The notes under the pieces are model-generated. The model was not told the DNA's origin and did no database searches. It saw only the letters and a program-made list of their open reading frames with translations. From an uncultured Eubacteriales bacterium (lineage in GTDB: Bacteria > Bacillota > Clostridia > Christensenellales > Aristaeellaceae), in assembly GCA_902800625.1 (NCBI GenBank), contig CADCFG010000001.1, positions 62,001 to 126,000 on the forward strand: 64,000 nt of DNA, read 5' to 3'. The first letter of the stretch is position 1. Each line of letters starts with the position of its first letter. The position numbers were made by a program, and so were the translations under genes. This document shows positions 24,918 through 37,511 of the stretch, piece by piece.

Positions 24918-25547
24918 TTACTTCGTGCCGAACAGCCGGTCGCCTGCATCACCGAGGCCGGGCAGGATGTACTTGTTCTCATTCAGGCGCTCATCGATGG
25001 CGGCGATATAGATATCCACGTCGGGATGGGCCTCCTGCACGGCGGCCACGCCCTCGGGACAGCCAACCAGGCACATCAGCGTGATGGACTTGCAGCCGCG
25101 CTTCTTGATGAAGTCGATGGCGGCCACGGAGGAGCCGCCGGTGGCCAGCATCGGATCCACGACGATCAGGTCGCGCTCGGCCACGTCATAGGGCAGCTTG
25201 CAGTAGTATTCCACGGGCATATGGGTTTCCGGGTCGCGATACAGGCCGATATGGCCCACCTTGGCCGTGGGGACCAGGTTCATAACGCCGTCCACCATGC
25301 CCAGGCCCGCGCGCAGGATCGGCACGATGCCCAGCTTCTTGCCGGCGATGATCTTCGAGCGGCACTTGGCCATGGGGGTCTCGATTTCGATCTCCTTCAG
25401 GGGCAGGTTGCGGGTGACCTCGTAGGCCATCAGCATGGAAATCTCCTCCAGCAGCTGGCGAAAATCCTTGTTGCCGCAATCCTTGTCGCGCATCAGAGTC
25501 AATTTATGCTGTACCAGGGGATGATCTACCACAACGACTTTGCTCAT
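24918..25547 (-). CDS. upp: Uracil phosphoribosyltransferase
   Basis: The 209-aa protein matches the Upp family: the PRPP-binding loop [14 protein letters not shown] (about residues 126-139), [11 protein letters not shown] and the C-terminal uracil-binding [13 protein letters not shown]. It makes UMP from uracil and PRPP (pyrimidine salvage). GGGAGGG lies 6 nt upstream. It has its own promoter and lies next to purR without sharing transcription. Confidence 0.97.
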   Translation of the reverse strand: MSKVVVVDHPLVQHKLTLMRDKDCGNKDFRQLLEEISMLMAYEVTRNLPLKEIEIETPMAKCRSKIIAGKKLGIVPILRAGLGMVDGVMNLVPTAKVGHIGLYRDPETHMPVEYYCKLPYDVAERDLIVVDPMLATGGSSVAAIDFIKKRGCKSITLMCLVGCPEGVAAVQEAHPDVDIYIAAIDERLNENKYILPGLGDAGDRLFGTK

Positions 25548-25582
25548 GTAATTACCCTCCCGCTAATATTCAATCCTCAAGT

Positions 25583-25611
25583 ATTATATATGATTTCATG
25601 TCCGATTGCAA
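25583..25611 (-). promoter_or_regulatory. Promoter of upp
   Basis: On the minus strand TTGCAA (25606-25611) and TATAAT (25583-25588) with a 17-bp spacer, directly after the purR stop. Confidence 0.85.
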
Positions 25612-25622
25612 TAACAGATTTG

Positions 25623-26450
25623 TCACGATTCTGTGTATTCCGGCGAGGGATGCACGATGGCCCGGCCGGTCTCCCGGTCAAAGCCCTCCAGCACCAGCAG
25701 GGCCTTGGCGCCGTTGACCCGCTTTTCCGCGGGAGTGGCGGTGGCGATCATCACGCCTACGCCCACGACCTCCGCCAGAAATTCCTTCATCAAATCCACC
25801 ATGCCCTGCAGCGTGCCGCCGCCCTTCATGAAGTCGTCGATGATCAGCGCGCGCTGTCCGGGCTGCACGGCGCGGCGAGTGAGCGCCATGGTCTCGATGC
25901 GCTCGCTGCCCAGGCCTGCTATGTAGTTGATCTTCACGGCGCTGCCCTCATAGGCTCGGCTGTCGCGGCGGGCGATCACCAGCGGCACGTCCAGCATCCG
26001 CGCCGTCATCAGGGCGATGGGAATGCCCTTGGTCTCCATGGTCAGCACGAAGTGGGGCTGGCGGTCATAGTATTGCGCGGCGAGGATCTCGCCCATCTGC
26101 TGGGCGATATCGCTCTCGGCAGTGATGTCGGAGGTATAAAGGAAGCCGCCGGGCAGCATGCGGCCGGGCTCGGAAAGGCGGGATGAAATTTCAGAAAGCA
26201 CCCGCGCCACCTTCTTTTTGCTTGGGATGGCGCGATAGCGCACGCCGCCCGCCGCGCCGGCCACCGTCTCCACCCGGCCCAGGTCGAACCGCTCGAATGA
26301 GGCGCTGATCAGGTCGATGTCCTCGCTGATGGTGGACTTGGCCGAGCCGAACAGCTCGCAGAACTCGCCCAGGGTGTGGATGCGGTTGGGGGTGTCCGTC
26401 AGGATCTTGGTCAGCGCGCCCAGGCGCTCGTTGCGCTTGATCTTGTCCAT
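25623..26450 (-). CDS. purR: Purine operon repressor PurR (Bacillus type)
   Basis: The 275-aa protein has an N-terminal winged helix (LGEFCELFGSAKSTISEDID, about residues 26-45) and a phosphoribosyltransferase-like effector domain with the PRPP loop RALIIDDFMKGGGTLQGM (about 198-215). In the family PRPP binding releases the repressor from PurBoxes when purines are scarce. The ATG at 26450 with GAGG 8 nt upstream is chosen over the TTG two codons earlier. The two PurBox-like sites just upstream imply autoregulation. Confidence 0.96.
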   Translation of the reverse strand: MDKIKRNERLGALTKILTDTPNRIHTLGEFCELFGSAKSTISEDIDLISASFERFDLGRVETVAGAAGGVRYRAIPSKKKVARVLSEISSRLSEPGRMLPGGFLYTSDITAESDIAQQMGEILAAQYYDRQPHFVLTMETKGIPIALMTARMLDVPLVIARRDSRAYEGSAVKINYIAGLGSERIETMALTRRAVQPGQRALIIDDFMKGGGTLQGMVDLMKEFLAEVVGVGVMIATATPAEKRVNGAKALLVLEGFDRETGRAIVHPSPEYTES

Positions 26451-26462
26451 TCGCAAAGCCTC

Positions 26463-26506
26463 AATTCCGAATTATTTTTGCGTTTTTTTCATTATAATTC
26501 GGCTTT
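26463..26506. promoter_or_regulatory. Paired PurBox-like operators upstream of purR
   Basis: Compared with the PurBox AWWWCCGAACWWT, the plus strand at 26463-26475 reads AATTCCGAATTAT (12/13). The minus strand reads AAAGCCGAATTAT from 26506 to 26494 (11/13). The two are in opposite orientation and 18 bp apart, as for PurR operators. A leftward -10 TATAAT (26491-26496) overlaps the second box. Confidence 0.8.
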
Positions 26507-26579
26507 GTTAGGTTTTGGCCAGATTTGTGCAAAATCGTGCCATGCACGGCAATATTTAACCTACTCTTCCCCCCTGCGC

Positions 26580-26608
26580 TTGCGCGAACGCTGATTTTGT
26601 TTTATAAT
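26580..26608 (+). promoter_or_regulatory. Promoter of murC
   Basis: TTGCGC (26580-26585), a 17-bp spacer and TATAAT (26603-26608), 42 nt before the ATG at 26650. Confidence 0.7.
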
Positions 26609-26649
26609 ACGTATTGGTAAGGTATGCACATATTCTGGAGGCAACGGCA

Positions 26650-28044
26650 ATGGCTGAAAACATATTCGACCACAAGGGCGGCAGGGCCCACTTTATCGGC
26701 ATCGGCGGCAGCTCCATGTCCGGGCTGGCCGGCTATCTGCAGGAACTGGGCTACACCATCACCGGCTCCGACCGCACCGCTTCCCACAAGACGGAACATC
26801 TGGAGGAGAGGGGCATCCACGTCGACATCGGCCAGAGGGCCGAAAACGTGCATGGCGCGGACGTGATCGTCTACTCCGCCGCCATTTCCCGGGAAAACCC
26901 GGAGCGCGCCGAGGCCGAGCACCTGGGCATCCCCCAGATCGAGCGCTGCGACCTGATCGGCCAGCTGATGGAGGGCTATCCCTTCGCCATCGGCGTCAGC
27001 GGCACCCACGGCAAGACCACCACCACCTCCATGCTGGCCCAGACCTTCATGCAGGCGGGAGCCGATCCCACCATCCACATCGGCGGCGAGCTGGATTTCA
27101 TCGGCGGCTCCACCCGCGTGGGTGGCGACCACGACTTCATCTGCGAAGCCTGCGAGTACAACGCCAGCTTCCTGCACTTCAAGCCCACCGTGGCCATCAT
27201 ACTGAACATCGACGAAGATCACCTGGACTTCTACAAGGACATCGACGACATCGAGGCCGCCTTTGTCAAGTACGCCGCGATCGTACCGAAGGATGGCTGG
27301 GTCATCGCCTGGGGCGACGACGAGCGCGCGCGCCGGGTGTGCCTGAACGCCGACTGCAATCACATGACCTACGGCCTGGGCGAGGGCTGCATGCTTAGGC
27401 CCGCAAACCTGACCTATGATGAGCAGGGCTGCGCCTCCTTCACGGCGGTGCTGGACGGCGTTCCCCTGGGCGATTTCCACCTGAATGTGTCCAGCGAAGC
27501 CAATATGCTGGACGCGCTGGCGGTGATCTGTGCCGCCCACATCCGTGGGCTCGACATGGCGAAGGTGGCCGAGGCGCTTACAAACTTCATCGGCGCCCAT
27601 CGGCGTTTCGAGCTGACCAGTGTCACCGACGGCGTGAAGTGCTACACCGACTACGGCCACAACCCCGCCGAGATCAAGAACGCGCTGAAGATCGCCTCGA
27701 TGCAGCCCCACAGGACGCTGTGGAGCGTGTGGCAGCCCCACACCTACTCCCGCACCAAGACGCTGTTCGACCAGTTCGTGGAGACCTTCGACCTGGCGGA
27801 CAGGCTGCTGATCACCGACATCATGGGCGCGCGGGAAGTTGATCCCGGCGACATCAAGTCGGAAATGCTGCTGGAGCCCCTTCGTGCGCGGGGCGTGGAC
27901 GCGGTGGTCACCCACACCTTTGACGGCACCGAGGCCTTCCTGCGTGAGCACTGGCAGCCGGGCGACATCATGATCAGCCACGGCTGCGGCGACATCGACC
28001 TGCTGAACGAGCAGATCGCCAACCACGGCGACACGAAGCGATAA
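26650..28044 (+). CDS. murC: UDP-N-acetylmuramate--L-alanine ligase
   Basis: The 464-aa length fits MurC. The N-terminal Rossmann domain has HFIGIGGSSMSGLA, the central domain has the Mur ligase P-loop GVSGTHGKTTTTS (about residues 115-127), and the C-terminal domain has YGHNPAEIKNALK and WQPHTYSRTKTLFDQF. It adds L-Ala to UDP-MurNAc in peptidoglycan synthesis in the cytoplasm. The ATG at 26650 is preceded by CTGGAGG; the upstream in-frame start falls beside the promoter and is rejected. It is separate from any dcw cluster. Confidence 0.96.
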   Translation: MAENIFDHKGGRAHFIGIGGSSMSGLAGYLQELGYTITGSDRTASHKTEHLEERGIHVDIGQRAENVHGADVIVYSAAISRENPERAEAEHLGIPQIERCDLIGQLMEGYPFAIGVSGTHGKTTTTSMLAQTFMQAGADPTIHIGGELDFIGGSTRVGGDHDFICEACEYNASFLHFKPTVAIILNIDEDHLDFYKDIDDIEAAFVKYAAIVPKDGWVIAWGDDERARRVCLNADCNHMTYGLGEGCMLRPANLTYDEQGCASFTAVLDGVPLGDFHLNVSSEANMLDALAVICAAHIRGLDMAKVAEALTNFIGAHRRFELTSVTDGVKCYTDYGHNPAEIKNALKIASMQPHRTLWSVWQPHTYSRTKTLFDQFVETFDLADRLLITDIMGAREVDPGDIKSEMLLEPLRARGVDAVVTHTFDGTEAFLREHWQPGDIMISHGCGDIDLLNEQIANHGDTKR

Positions 28045-28065
28045 ACCCATACGGAGGATATCACC

Positions 28066-28956
28066 TTGAAGAAGCTATTGAGCCTGGCGCTGGTCATCGC
28101 GCTGTGCGCGCTGGCGCTGTGCGGCTGCAAGAAGGGCAACAGCGCGTCGGAGGAGACTGCCGGAGACGCGCCGGTCGTTCCCGCCGCCCCGGAGGTCACC
28201 GATACGCCTGACGAGGGCTATCACGGCGAGGAGGACCAGAGCGCCGCGCTGGAGGAGATGCCCACGCTGGCGCCGGTGGCGCCGCTGGAGGGCGCGGACG
28301 TGCCCGCGTCGGAGGGCGACGAATATTTCAGCATTGAAGGCATGCTGGCGGACAGCGAAGAGGACGCCCCGGAAGCGGAGCCCGCGCCGGAGCCCCAGGG
28401 CGAGGCCGAAGCGTCAGCGGAAGGAGAAGCGCCTGCGGACGGCGAAGCCGCGCCCACCTCGCATCCCGCGGTGGACACCAGCACGTATCAGTTTTCCGCG
28501 CTGACGGACACCTCCCTGGGCTTCACGTTCAACTACCCATCCCACTGGGAGAACCTGCCCGGCGTTTACACCATCTGCTACCGCGAGAAGGTGGAGCCCG
28601 GCGACTTCCCCGCCCGGGTGGCCATCACCGCCAAGCGGCTGGTGCACACCCCCGACGAGGAAGTGATGCTGGAGGAGTTGAGCGAGTACATGCGGCTGGT
28701 GCACAAGCAGTACGAGGCCGCCACCTTCCAGGCCGGCACACCCAATGCCGACGAGCGCTTCCTGGACAAGCCCGCCATGAGCAACACCTATCTGGCCTAC
28801 TCCGGCGAAAACGAGGTAAAGGGCTTCATCATCGGCACAAACGTTGGCCGCGTGGTGTACGTGTTCCACTTCTGCGCCGCCTACGAGGATTACGCCGCCA
28901 TGGAGAGCATGATGCGCTACATGATCAAGTCCTGCGAGATCGTGGAAAGGGATTGA
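28066..28956 (+). CDS. Putative lipoprotein
   Basis: The 296-aa protein starts at the TTG at 28066, with GGAGG 8 nt upstream. The signal peptide KKLLSLALVIALCALALCGC ends in a lipobox-like LCGC, so Cys20 is probably lipidated. A long Ala/Glu/Pro low-complexity linker (about residues 25-140) leads to a compact C-terminal domain (FTFNYPSHWENLPG and so on) resembling PsbP-like or DcrB-like folds. The function is unknown; murC ends 21 bp upstream, so the two are likely cotranscribed and envelope-related. Confidence 0.8.
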   Translation: MKKLLSLALVIALCALALCGCKKGNSASEETAGDAPVVPAAPEVTDTPDEGYHGEEDQSAALEEMPTLAPVAPLEGADVPASEGDEYFSIEGMLADSEEDAPEAEPAPEPQGEAEASAEGEAPADGEAAPTSHPAVDTSTYQFSALTDTSLGFTFNYPSHWENLPGVYTICYREKVEPGDFPARVAITAKRLVHTPDEEVMLEELSEYMRLVHKQYEAATFQAGTPNADERFLDKPAMSNTYLAYSGENEVKGFIIGTNVGRVVYVFHFCAAYEDYAAMESMMRYMIKSCEIVERD

Positions 28957-28969
28957 TCCACACGAAGAT

Positions 28970-29004
28970 GCCCGGGATGGCAAAGCCATCCCGGGCGTTT
29001 TGTT
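28970..29004. terminator. Terminator after the lipoprotein gene
   Basis: GCCCGGGATGGC-AAA-GCCATCCCGGGC is a 12-bp perfect stem followed by GTTTTGTTTG rightward. In the leftward direction it may also serve the transpeptidase gene ending at 29012. Confidence 0.88.
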
Positions 29005-29011
29005 TGTTCGA

Positions 29012-31027
29012 TCAGTACACGATCACCTTGGTTTTGGCCGGGCAGTTGGTCCAGATCCACTTGGCATCTTCCACGCTCAGCCGCACACAGCCGTGGGAGG
29101 CCTTGCTGCCCAGATGGTTCACGCTGCTCTGGGTCACGCGGCCTTCCTTGCTGTTGTACAGCACGGAGTGGAACATGATGTCGCCCTGGATATAGAAGGC
29201 GTACTGGGCCCAGCAGCTGAACTTGGTGAAGTAGTGCCAGCGCGCGCCGGGGCCGGTGCTGTCTTGGAACGTGCCGGTGGGTGTGGGCGAGGAATTGCGG
29301 CCGGTGGAGCACTTCATGGTGCGCACCAGCTCGGTATACTCGCCGTTGGCGTCCGGCGCGTAGGCGTAGACCCGCTGGTCGGCGGTGCTGACCTTCAGCA
29401 CATAGGGCTTCAGCGCCTTCTTGGCATTCTCGTCGAACAGGGCCGCCAGCGTGGCATGGTCGGCGATGCCCGTCTGGGCCAGGCCGTTGCGCTTCTGGAA
29501 GTCGGAGACCGCCTCCGACGTGCCCGTGCCATACTGGCCGTCCAGGGCGCTGGTGTAGTATTCCAGCGTGGTCAGTCGCCGCTGCAGGCGCACCACGTCC
29601 CGACCGGTGGCGCCGCTGTTCATGTCGGCGGGGATGGCCGGGAAGCTGGCAGCGTAGAAGTCGTCCAGCAGCAGCGGGTCCGCCACGCCGTTGACCTCCA
29701 CGGTCAATTCGCTTCCTGTCGAGGCTGCGACGGCGTCCTCCTCTATCTCGCGCATATAGGCCTGCAGGTTCTCAACGCCCGCCTTGGTGGATTCGCCGAA
29801 GCCGCCGTCCACGGCGATGGACGCAAAGCCCAGCACCCGCAGGCGCTTCTGCAGCCTGCTCACGTCTTCGCCGCTGGAACCCACCGTCAGCATGGCGTTG
29901 TCCGGCGCCTTGGCGTCGGCGGCAAACAGCTGCCGCTGGGTGGCCATGTCGGCGATGCCGGTCTGATCCATGCCGCTGTAATACTGGAAGATGCGGATGG
30001 CGCGGGCGGTGCCGCCGCCGAAATTGCCGTCGGCCGCATCGGTGGTATAGCCCAGGTTCGCAAGCCGCGTCTGCACCCGCTGCACGGCGCTGCCCTCGTC
30101 CCCCGTGCGCAGGTCACCCCGGCAGGGAATGAAGTCCTCGCTGTACAGATAGGCTTGCAGCATGCCATCCGCCACGCCGTCCACAGGGGTCATGGGCGTG
30201 GGCGCGAGCGTTGGCACCGGCTCGGGCGTGGGCGTGGGCGCCAGTGTGGGCATCAGCGTGACCGATGCCAGCGCGATGGTATTCGGCTGGGGCGTGGGTG
30301 TGGGCACCGGGGTGGGCGTGGGCGCCAAAGTGGGCGTGGGCGACGGCGTGGGCAGGTGGTCGATCACATCCTGCTCCAGCTCGCGCACATAGCCCTCCAG
30401 CTGTTTGACCGCCTCCTGGGTCTTTGCGCCGTAGAAGCCGTCGGCCCTGCCGTCCAGGTAGCCCAGCTGGATCAGCTTCTCCTGGAGCCGCTGGGTGGCC
30501 GAGCCGTTCACGTCCAGGCTGAGGTCCGGATAATACGGCACCGTGGCGATCACGTCCTCCAGCAGCAGGTTCTCATCCGCCCAAACGGGCATGCCGGTCT
30601 CCCCCGCCGTGGCCGCGGCGCGCTTGCTCTTGTAGCTCTCCGCCACCACATTCGCCAGCGACTCGGAGTCGGCGCTGACGTTCTGCACCGCTCCCAGCAC
30701 CAGTCCCTTGAGCCACTCGTCGATGGTGGCCCACTGGCCGTCGCCCAGCGTGATGCCGTTCAACGCGAAGCGAAATTCCACGTTCAGCACGTCCCCCTTG
30801 CTGCTGACCAGTTCCTGGTTCACGCTCTTGCGCGTCACCTCCGCGCCCTCCGGCAGCTCGAGGTCATAGTGGATGCTGGTGCTCCTGGGGGCGTTCTCCG
30901 GCTTCATCAGCTTGAGGATGTCCGCCTGCCATTCTTCCTTCGTATCTTCAGCGCTGCCGAAGCCCGCCGCAATGGCGGCGATGGCAATCAGCAGCAGCGC
31001 GGATAGTAACACCTTGAATTGCTTCAT
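29012..31027 (-). CDS. L,D-transpeptidase (YkuD) with multiple peptidoglycan-binding domains
   Basis: The 671-aa protein starts at the ATG at 31027 (MKQFKVLLSALLL), with GGAGGG upstream and a signal peptide to about residue 26. It contains four PG_binding_1-like modules (for example QRLQEKLIQLGYLDGRADG and VQRVQTRLANLGYTTDAADG), with a Pro/Thr-rich linker (PTPSPTPTLAPTPTPVPTPT) after the first. The C-terminal YkuD domain has the active-site motif HLGSKASHGCVRLS with catalytic Cys near residue 648. It forms 3-3 cross-links or attaches proteins to peptidoglycan outside the membrane. It is monocistronic with its own promoter and a leader of about 135 nt. Confidence 0.93.
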   Translation of the reverse strand: MKQFKVLLSALLLIAIAAIAAGFGSAEDTKEEWQADILKLMKPENAPRSTSIHYDLELPEGAEVTRKSVNQELVSSKGDVLNVEFRFALNGITLGDGQWATIDEWLKGLVLGAVQNVSADSESLANVVAESYKSKRAAATAGETGMPVWADENLLLEDVIATVPYYPDLSLDVNGSATQRLQEKLIQLGYLDGRADGFYGAKTQEAVKQLEGYVRELEQDVIDHLPTPSPTPTLAPTPTPVPTPTPQPNTIALASVTLMPTLAPTPTPEPVPTLAPTPMTPVDGVADGMLQAYLYSEDFIPCRGDLRTGDEGSAVQRVQTRLANLGYTTDAADGNFGGGTARAIRIFQYYSGMDQTGIADMATQRQLFAADAKAPDNAMLTVGSSGEDVSRLQKRLRVLGFASIAVDGGFGESTKAGVENLQAYMREIEEDAVAASTGSELTVEVNGVADPLLLDDFYAASFPAIPADMNSGATGRDVVRLQRRLTTLEYYTSALDGQYGTGTSEAVSDFQKRNGLAQTGIADHATLAALFDENAKKALKPYVLKVSTADQRVYAYAPDANGEYTELVRTMKCSTGRNSSPTPTGTFQDSTGPGARWHYFTKFSCWAQYAFYIQGDIMFHSVLYNSKEGRVTQSSVNHLGSKASHGCVRLSVEDAKWIWTNCPAKTKVIVY

Positions 31028-31167
31028 ATACGATCCCTCCGGCTCGTTTGATGCATACAATAGACGCGCACAAACCGCGTTTGGTTGCATCACAGGGCCG
31101 ATGTGCTGTCATGCGTTTGATGGAAATATCTTCCATAACTGGCAAAATTTTCCATTATGATGATCTC

Positions 31168-31196
31168 ATTATACTTGGGGATCCGGGGCGATGCAA
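31168..31196 (-). promoter_or_regulatory. Promoter of the L,D-transpeptidase gene
   Basis: On the minus strand TTGCAT (31191-31196) and TATAAT (31168-31173) with a 17-bp spacer. Confidence 0.85.
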
Positions 31197-31230
31197 TCGG
31201 GGATGTTTGAACAAACGTGTACAAATATAT

Positions 31231-31259
31231 GGCGGCCCGGGCATTTCGTCCGGGCCGCC
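31231..31259 (-). terminator. Terminator of the atp operon
   Basis: GGCGGCCCGG and CCGGGCCGCC form a 10-bp GC stem 15 nt after the atpC stop. The following bases on the minus strand (ATATATTTGT) are only moderately T-rich. Confidence 0.7.
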
Positions 31260-31273
31260 GGTATCCAACAGAA

Positions 31274-31540
31274 TTATTGCTCCGCCCACTCAAAGCTCTG
31301 GGTGATCACGTGCACCTGGTCGCTGGCCACGTGCAGGATTCCCCCGCTCACCTTCGCGCGGCGCACATTGCCGTCAACTTCGGTGACGCGGGCCTCGCCC
31401 TCGCCCAGGGAGGCAGAATAGTCGATGTGGTGCGGCAGGATGGCCACCTCGCCGCCGGTGGTGCGCACCATCACGCGCTGGGCGTCGTCGTCATAGAACT
31501 TGCCCTCGGGAGTGACGATTGTCAGGTGAATCATCGCCAT
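31274..31540 (-). CDS. atpC: ATP synthase epsilon subunit, N-terminal domain only
   Basis: The 88-aa product begins MAMIHLTIVTPEGKFYDDDA and has the beta-sandwich motif GGEVAILPHHIDYSASLGEG. Typical epsilon subunits have about 130-140 residues with a C-terminal helical hairpin that can inhibit the rotor. Here the stop falls right after the beta-sandwich (ITQSFEWAEQ), so the inhibitory helices are absent. It is the last gene of the operon, 3 bp after atpD. No frame downstream supplies the missing part, so it appears to be a natural short form. Confidence 0.92.
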   Translation of the reverse strand: MAMIHLTIVTPEGKFYDDDAQRVMVRTTGGEVAILPHHIDYSASLGEGEARVTEVDGNVRRAKVSGGILHVASDQVHVITQSFEWAEQ

Positions 31541-31543
31541 GGA

Positions 31544-32962
<1,419 letters not shown>

Positions 32963-32969
32963 TTATATC

Positions 32970-33812
32970 CTAATGCTCCGCGCCGGCGACGATCTCCGTC
33001 AGCTCCTGGGTGATGGAGCTCTGGCGCGCTCGATTGTAGCGCAAGCTGAGGTCCTCAATCATCTCGCCCGCGTTCTTGGTTGCGGAGTCCATGGCCACGC
33101 GACGCGCGGCCTGCTCGCTGGCAAAGGAATCGCAGGCGGCAGAGTAGATCAGGCCGGCCAGGTACTGGGGCAGGAAGCCCTTGAGCAGCGTGTCCGCGTC
33201 CGGCTCGCAAAGCATCTGGCGATTGGTGCGCTCCGGCGCGTCGTGGGCATCCAGCGGCAAAAGCGGCTTCAGCTTGGTCTTCTGAGTCAGCACCGACACG
33301 AAGCTGGTGTAGGCCAGCACGATCTCCTCATAGGTGCCGTCGTCGTAGGCGTCCAGGATGTGCTGGGCGATCTCGCCGCACTGCTCCAGGGTCAGCCCCT
33401 CCACCTTCTCGATCTCGGTGATGATGGGCACGCCTTGGCGGGAATAGTAATCCCTGGCCTTTCGACCGATGGGGATCACGCACCAGTTGGCGTCCCGGCT
33501 GTCCCACTCGATGCGCTTGAACATATTGCTGTTGTAGCTGCCGGCCAGGCCGCGATCGCCCGCGATGACGATATAGCAGCGGTGCTTCACCTCGCGGGGC
33601 ACCACATAGTGGCTCTGGGCGCCGGTGTTGTGCAGCGCGATGTCCCAGATGGCCGTGCGCGCCACCTTCATATAGGGGCGGCTGGCCTCCATGCGGGCGC
33701 GCGCGCCGCGCAGCTTGGAGGAGGCCACCAGCTGCATCGCCTTGGTGATCTGCATGGTGCTTTCCACGCTTCGGATCCGCAGCTTGATGTCCTTCATGGA
33801 TGCTCCGGCCAT
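32970..33812 (-). CDS. atpG: ATP synthase gamma subunit
   Basis: The 280-aa protein has the N-terminal coiled coil MKDIKLRIRSVESTMQITKA and the C-terminal coiled coil NAGEMIEDLSLRYNRARQSS, which together form the rotor shaft. Start may be the ATG at 33812 (MAGASMKDI) or the internal ATG five codons later. It lies between atpA and atpD. Confidence 0.97.
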   Translation of the reverse strand: MAGASMKDIKLRIRSVESTMQITKAMQLVASSKLRGARARMEASRPYMKVARTAIWDIALHNTGAQSHYVVPREVKHRCYIVIAGDRGLAGSYNSNMFKRIEWDSRDANWCVIPIGRKARDYYSRQGVPIITEIEKVEGLTLEQCGEIAQHILDAYDDGTYEEIVLAYTSFVSVLTQKTKLKPLLPLDAHDAPERTNRQMLCEPDADTLLKGFLPQYLAGLIYSAACDSFASEQAARRVAMDSATKNAGEMIEDLSLRYNRARQSSITQELTEIVAGAEH

Positions 33813-33816
33813 GGTA

Positions 33817-35898
<2,082 letters not shown>

Positions 35899-35902
<4 letters not shown>

Positions 35903-36402
35903 GACGCTTCACCTGCGCTTTTGATAAACTCTTCCACAAGCTCTCGATGGTCGTCGGGATTGATCTCCCGCTCCACCATGCGGCCCGCGATGTCCGCGGC
36001 CATGCCGGAGATTTCGCCCATCAGCTCGGAATAGGCCTTGCGCTTCTCCTGCTCGATCTCGCTCTCCGCCTTTTGCTTCATATGGGTGGCCTCGGTGCGG
36101 GCTTCCTCCACGATGGCGTCGCCGCGCTTCTGGGCGGTGTCCACGGCGTTCTTGACCAGCCGGTCCGCCTCCTCGCGGGCATTGCTCATGCGCTGGGTAT
36201 ACTCCTGCTTCATCTGGTCGGCGTCCTCTTTGGCCTTGTCGGCGGCGTTATAAATACCGTCGATCTCCTCCTGGCGCTTGTCCAGCACGGCCATGACGCG
36301 CTTCCACAGGAACTTCTTCACCAGCAGAAACAGGATCAGCAGGTTGCAGATCTGGAAGATGATCGTCCAGGCGTCTATCGAGATAAACTCCAATGTTTTC
36401 AC
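35899..36402 (-). CDS. atpF: ATP synthase b subunit
   Basis: The 167-aa protein starts at the GTG at 36402, which has GGAGG 7 nt upstream; the longer open frame would overlap atpE. One N-terminal membrane helix (TIIFQICNLLILFLLVKKFL, about residues 13-32) is followed by a long charged coiled coil (from about residue 40). It is the peripheral stalk of Fo. Only one b gene is present, so it forms a homodimer. Confidence 0.95.
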
Positions 36403-36440
36403 TTTGCTTCCTCCCGGAAAGGATTTTCCTGCGCGAAGGA

Positions 36441-36728
<288 letters not shown>

Positions 36729-36749
36729 TTATGATGCTTGATTCTATGT

Positions 36750-37511
36750 TCAATCCTCCGCTGCTGAGCTGATGTTCATCATCATCAGCATGCAGAAGAT
36801 AAACGCCTGAAGGAGACTGGAGAATACGTCGAAGTAGATCGAGAACACCGCCGGGATGCCCACCTGTAACAGCGGAATCGGGCCGAATATCTGCCCAAGC
36901 ACGCCGGGCAGCTTCGAGAAGATCGCGAAGGACAGGTTCGCCAGCGCCCAGCGCAGAAGGCCCATGATGACCGTGCCCGAGGCGATGTTGCCGAAGTGAC
37001 GGAAGGCCATGGACATGGGCGTGGCGATCTCGGAGATGATGTTGAAGGGCAGCAGCACAGGGATTGGCTGGAAATAGCCCTTGATATAGCCCAGCAGGCC
37101 GCCGGCGCGGAACTTGTTGTAGGTGATGAGGGCGAACACCAGCAGCGCCCAGCCCAGCAGCGTGTTCAGGTCGGAGGTGGGCGCATACATGCCCACCATG
37201 CCGGACAACGAGCCCAGCGCGGAAAGGGCCATGACCGACGCTACCAGCGGCGCGTATCCAACGCGCAGGAAGCGGTCGCCCATGTTCTCCCCCACCATCG
37301 CGTTCACCTTTTTGACGATGAACTCCGCGATGACCTGCCTCTTGGTGCGGCAGTGCACCTGCATGCCATGGGTCAGGAACAGGCACAGGCCGACGATGAG
37401 CGCCATGACGATCCAGGTATTCACCAGCGTCTCGGTGATGCGGATCTTGCTGCCCAGCAGGGAGATCTCCAGAAATACCTTTGCGCCGGTTACGGTAAAC
37501 TCCTGGTTCAA
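36750..37511 (-). CDS. atpB: ATP synthase a subunit
   Basis: The 253-aa membrane protein has five to six hydrophobic helices. The functional segment is SEIATPMSMAFRHFGNIASG (about residues 160-179), with the essential stator Arg in FRHFGN. It forms the ion half-channels beside the c-ring. It overlaps the upstream small membrane gene by 4 bp (ATGA). Confidence 0.95.
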   Translation of the reverse strand: MNQEFTVTGAKVFLEISLLGSKIRITETLVNTWIVMALIVGLCLFLTHGMQVHCRTKRQVIAEFIVKKVNAMVGENMGDRFLRVGYAPLVASVMALSALGSLSGMVGMYAPTSDLNTLLGWALLVFALITYNKFRAGGLLGYIKGYFQPIPVLLPFNIISEIATPMSMAFRHFGNIASGTVIMGLLRWALANLSFAIFSKLPGVLGQIFGPIPLLQVGIPAVFSIYFDVFSSLLQAFIFCMLMMMNISSAAED

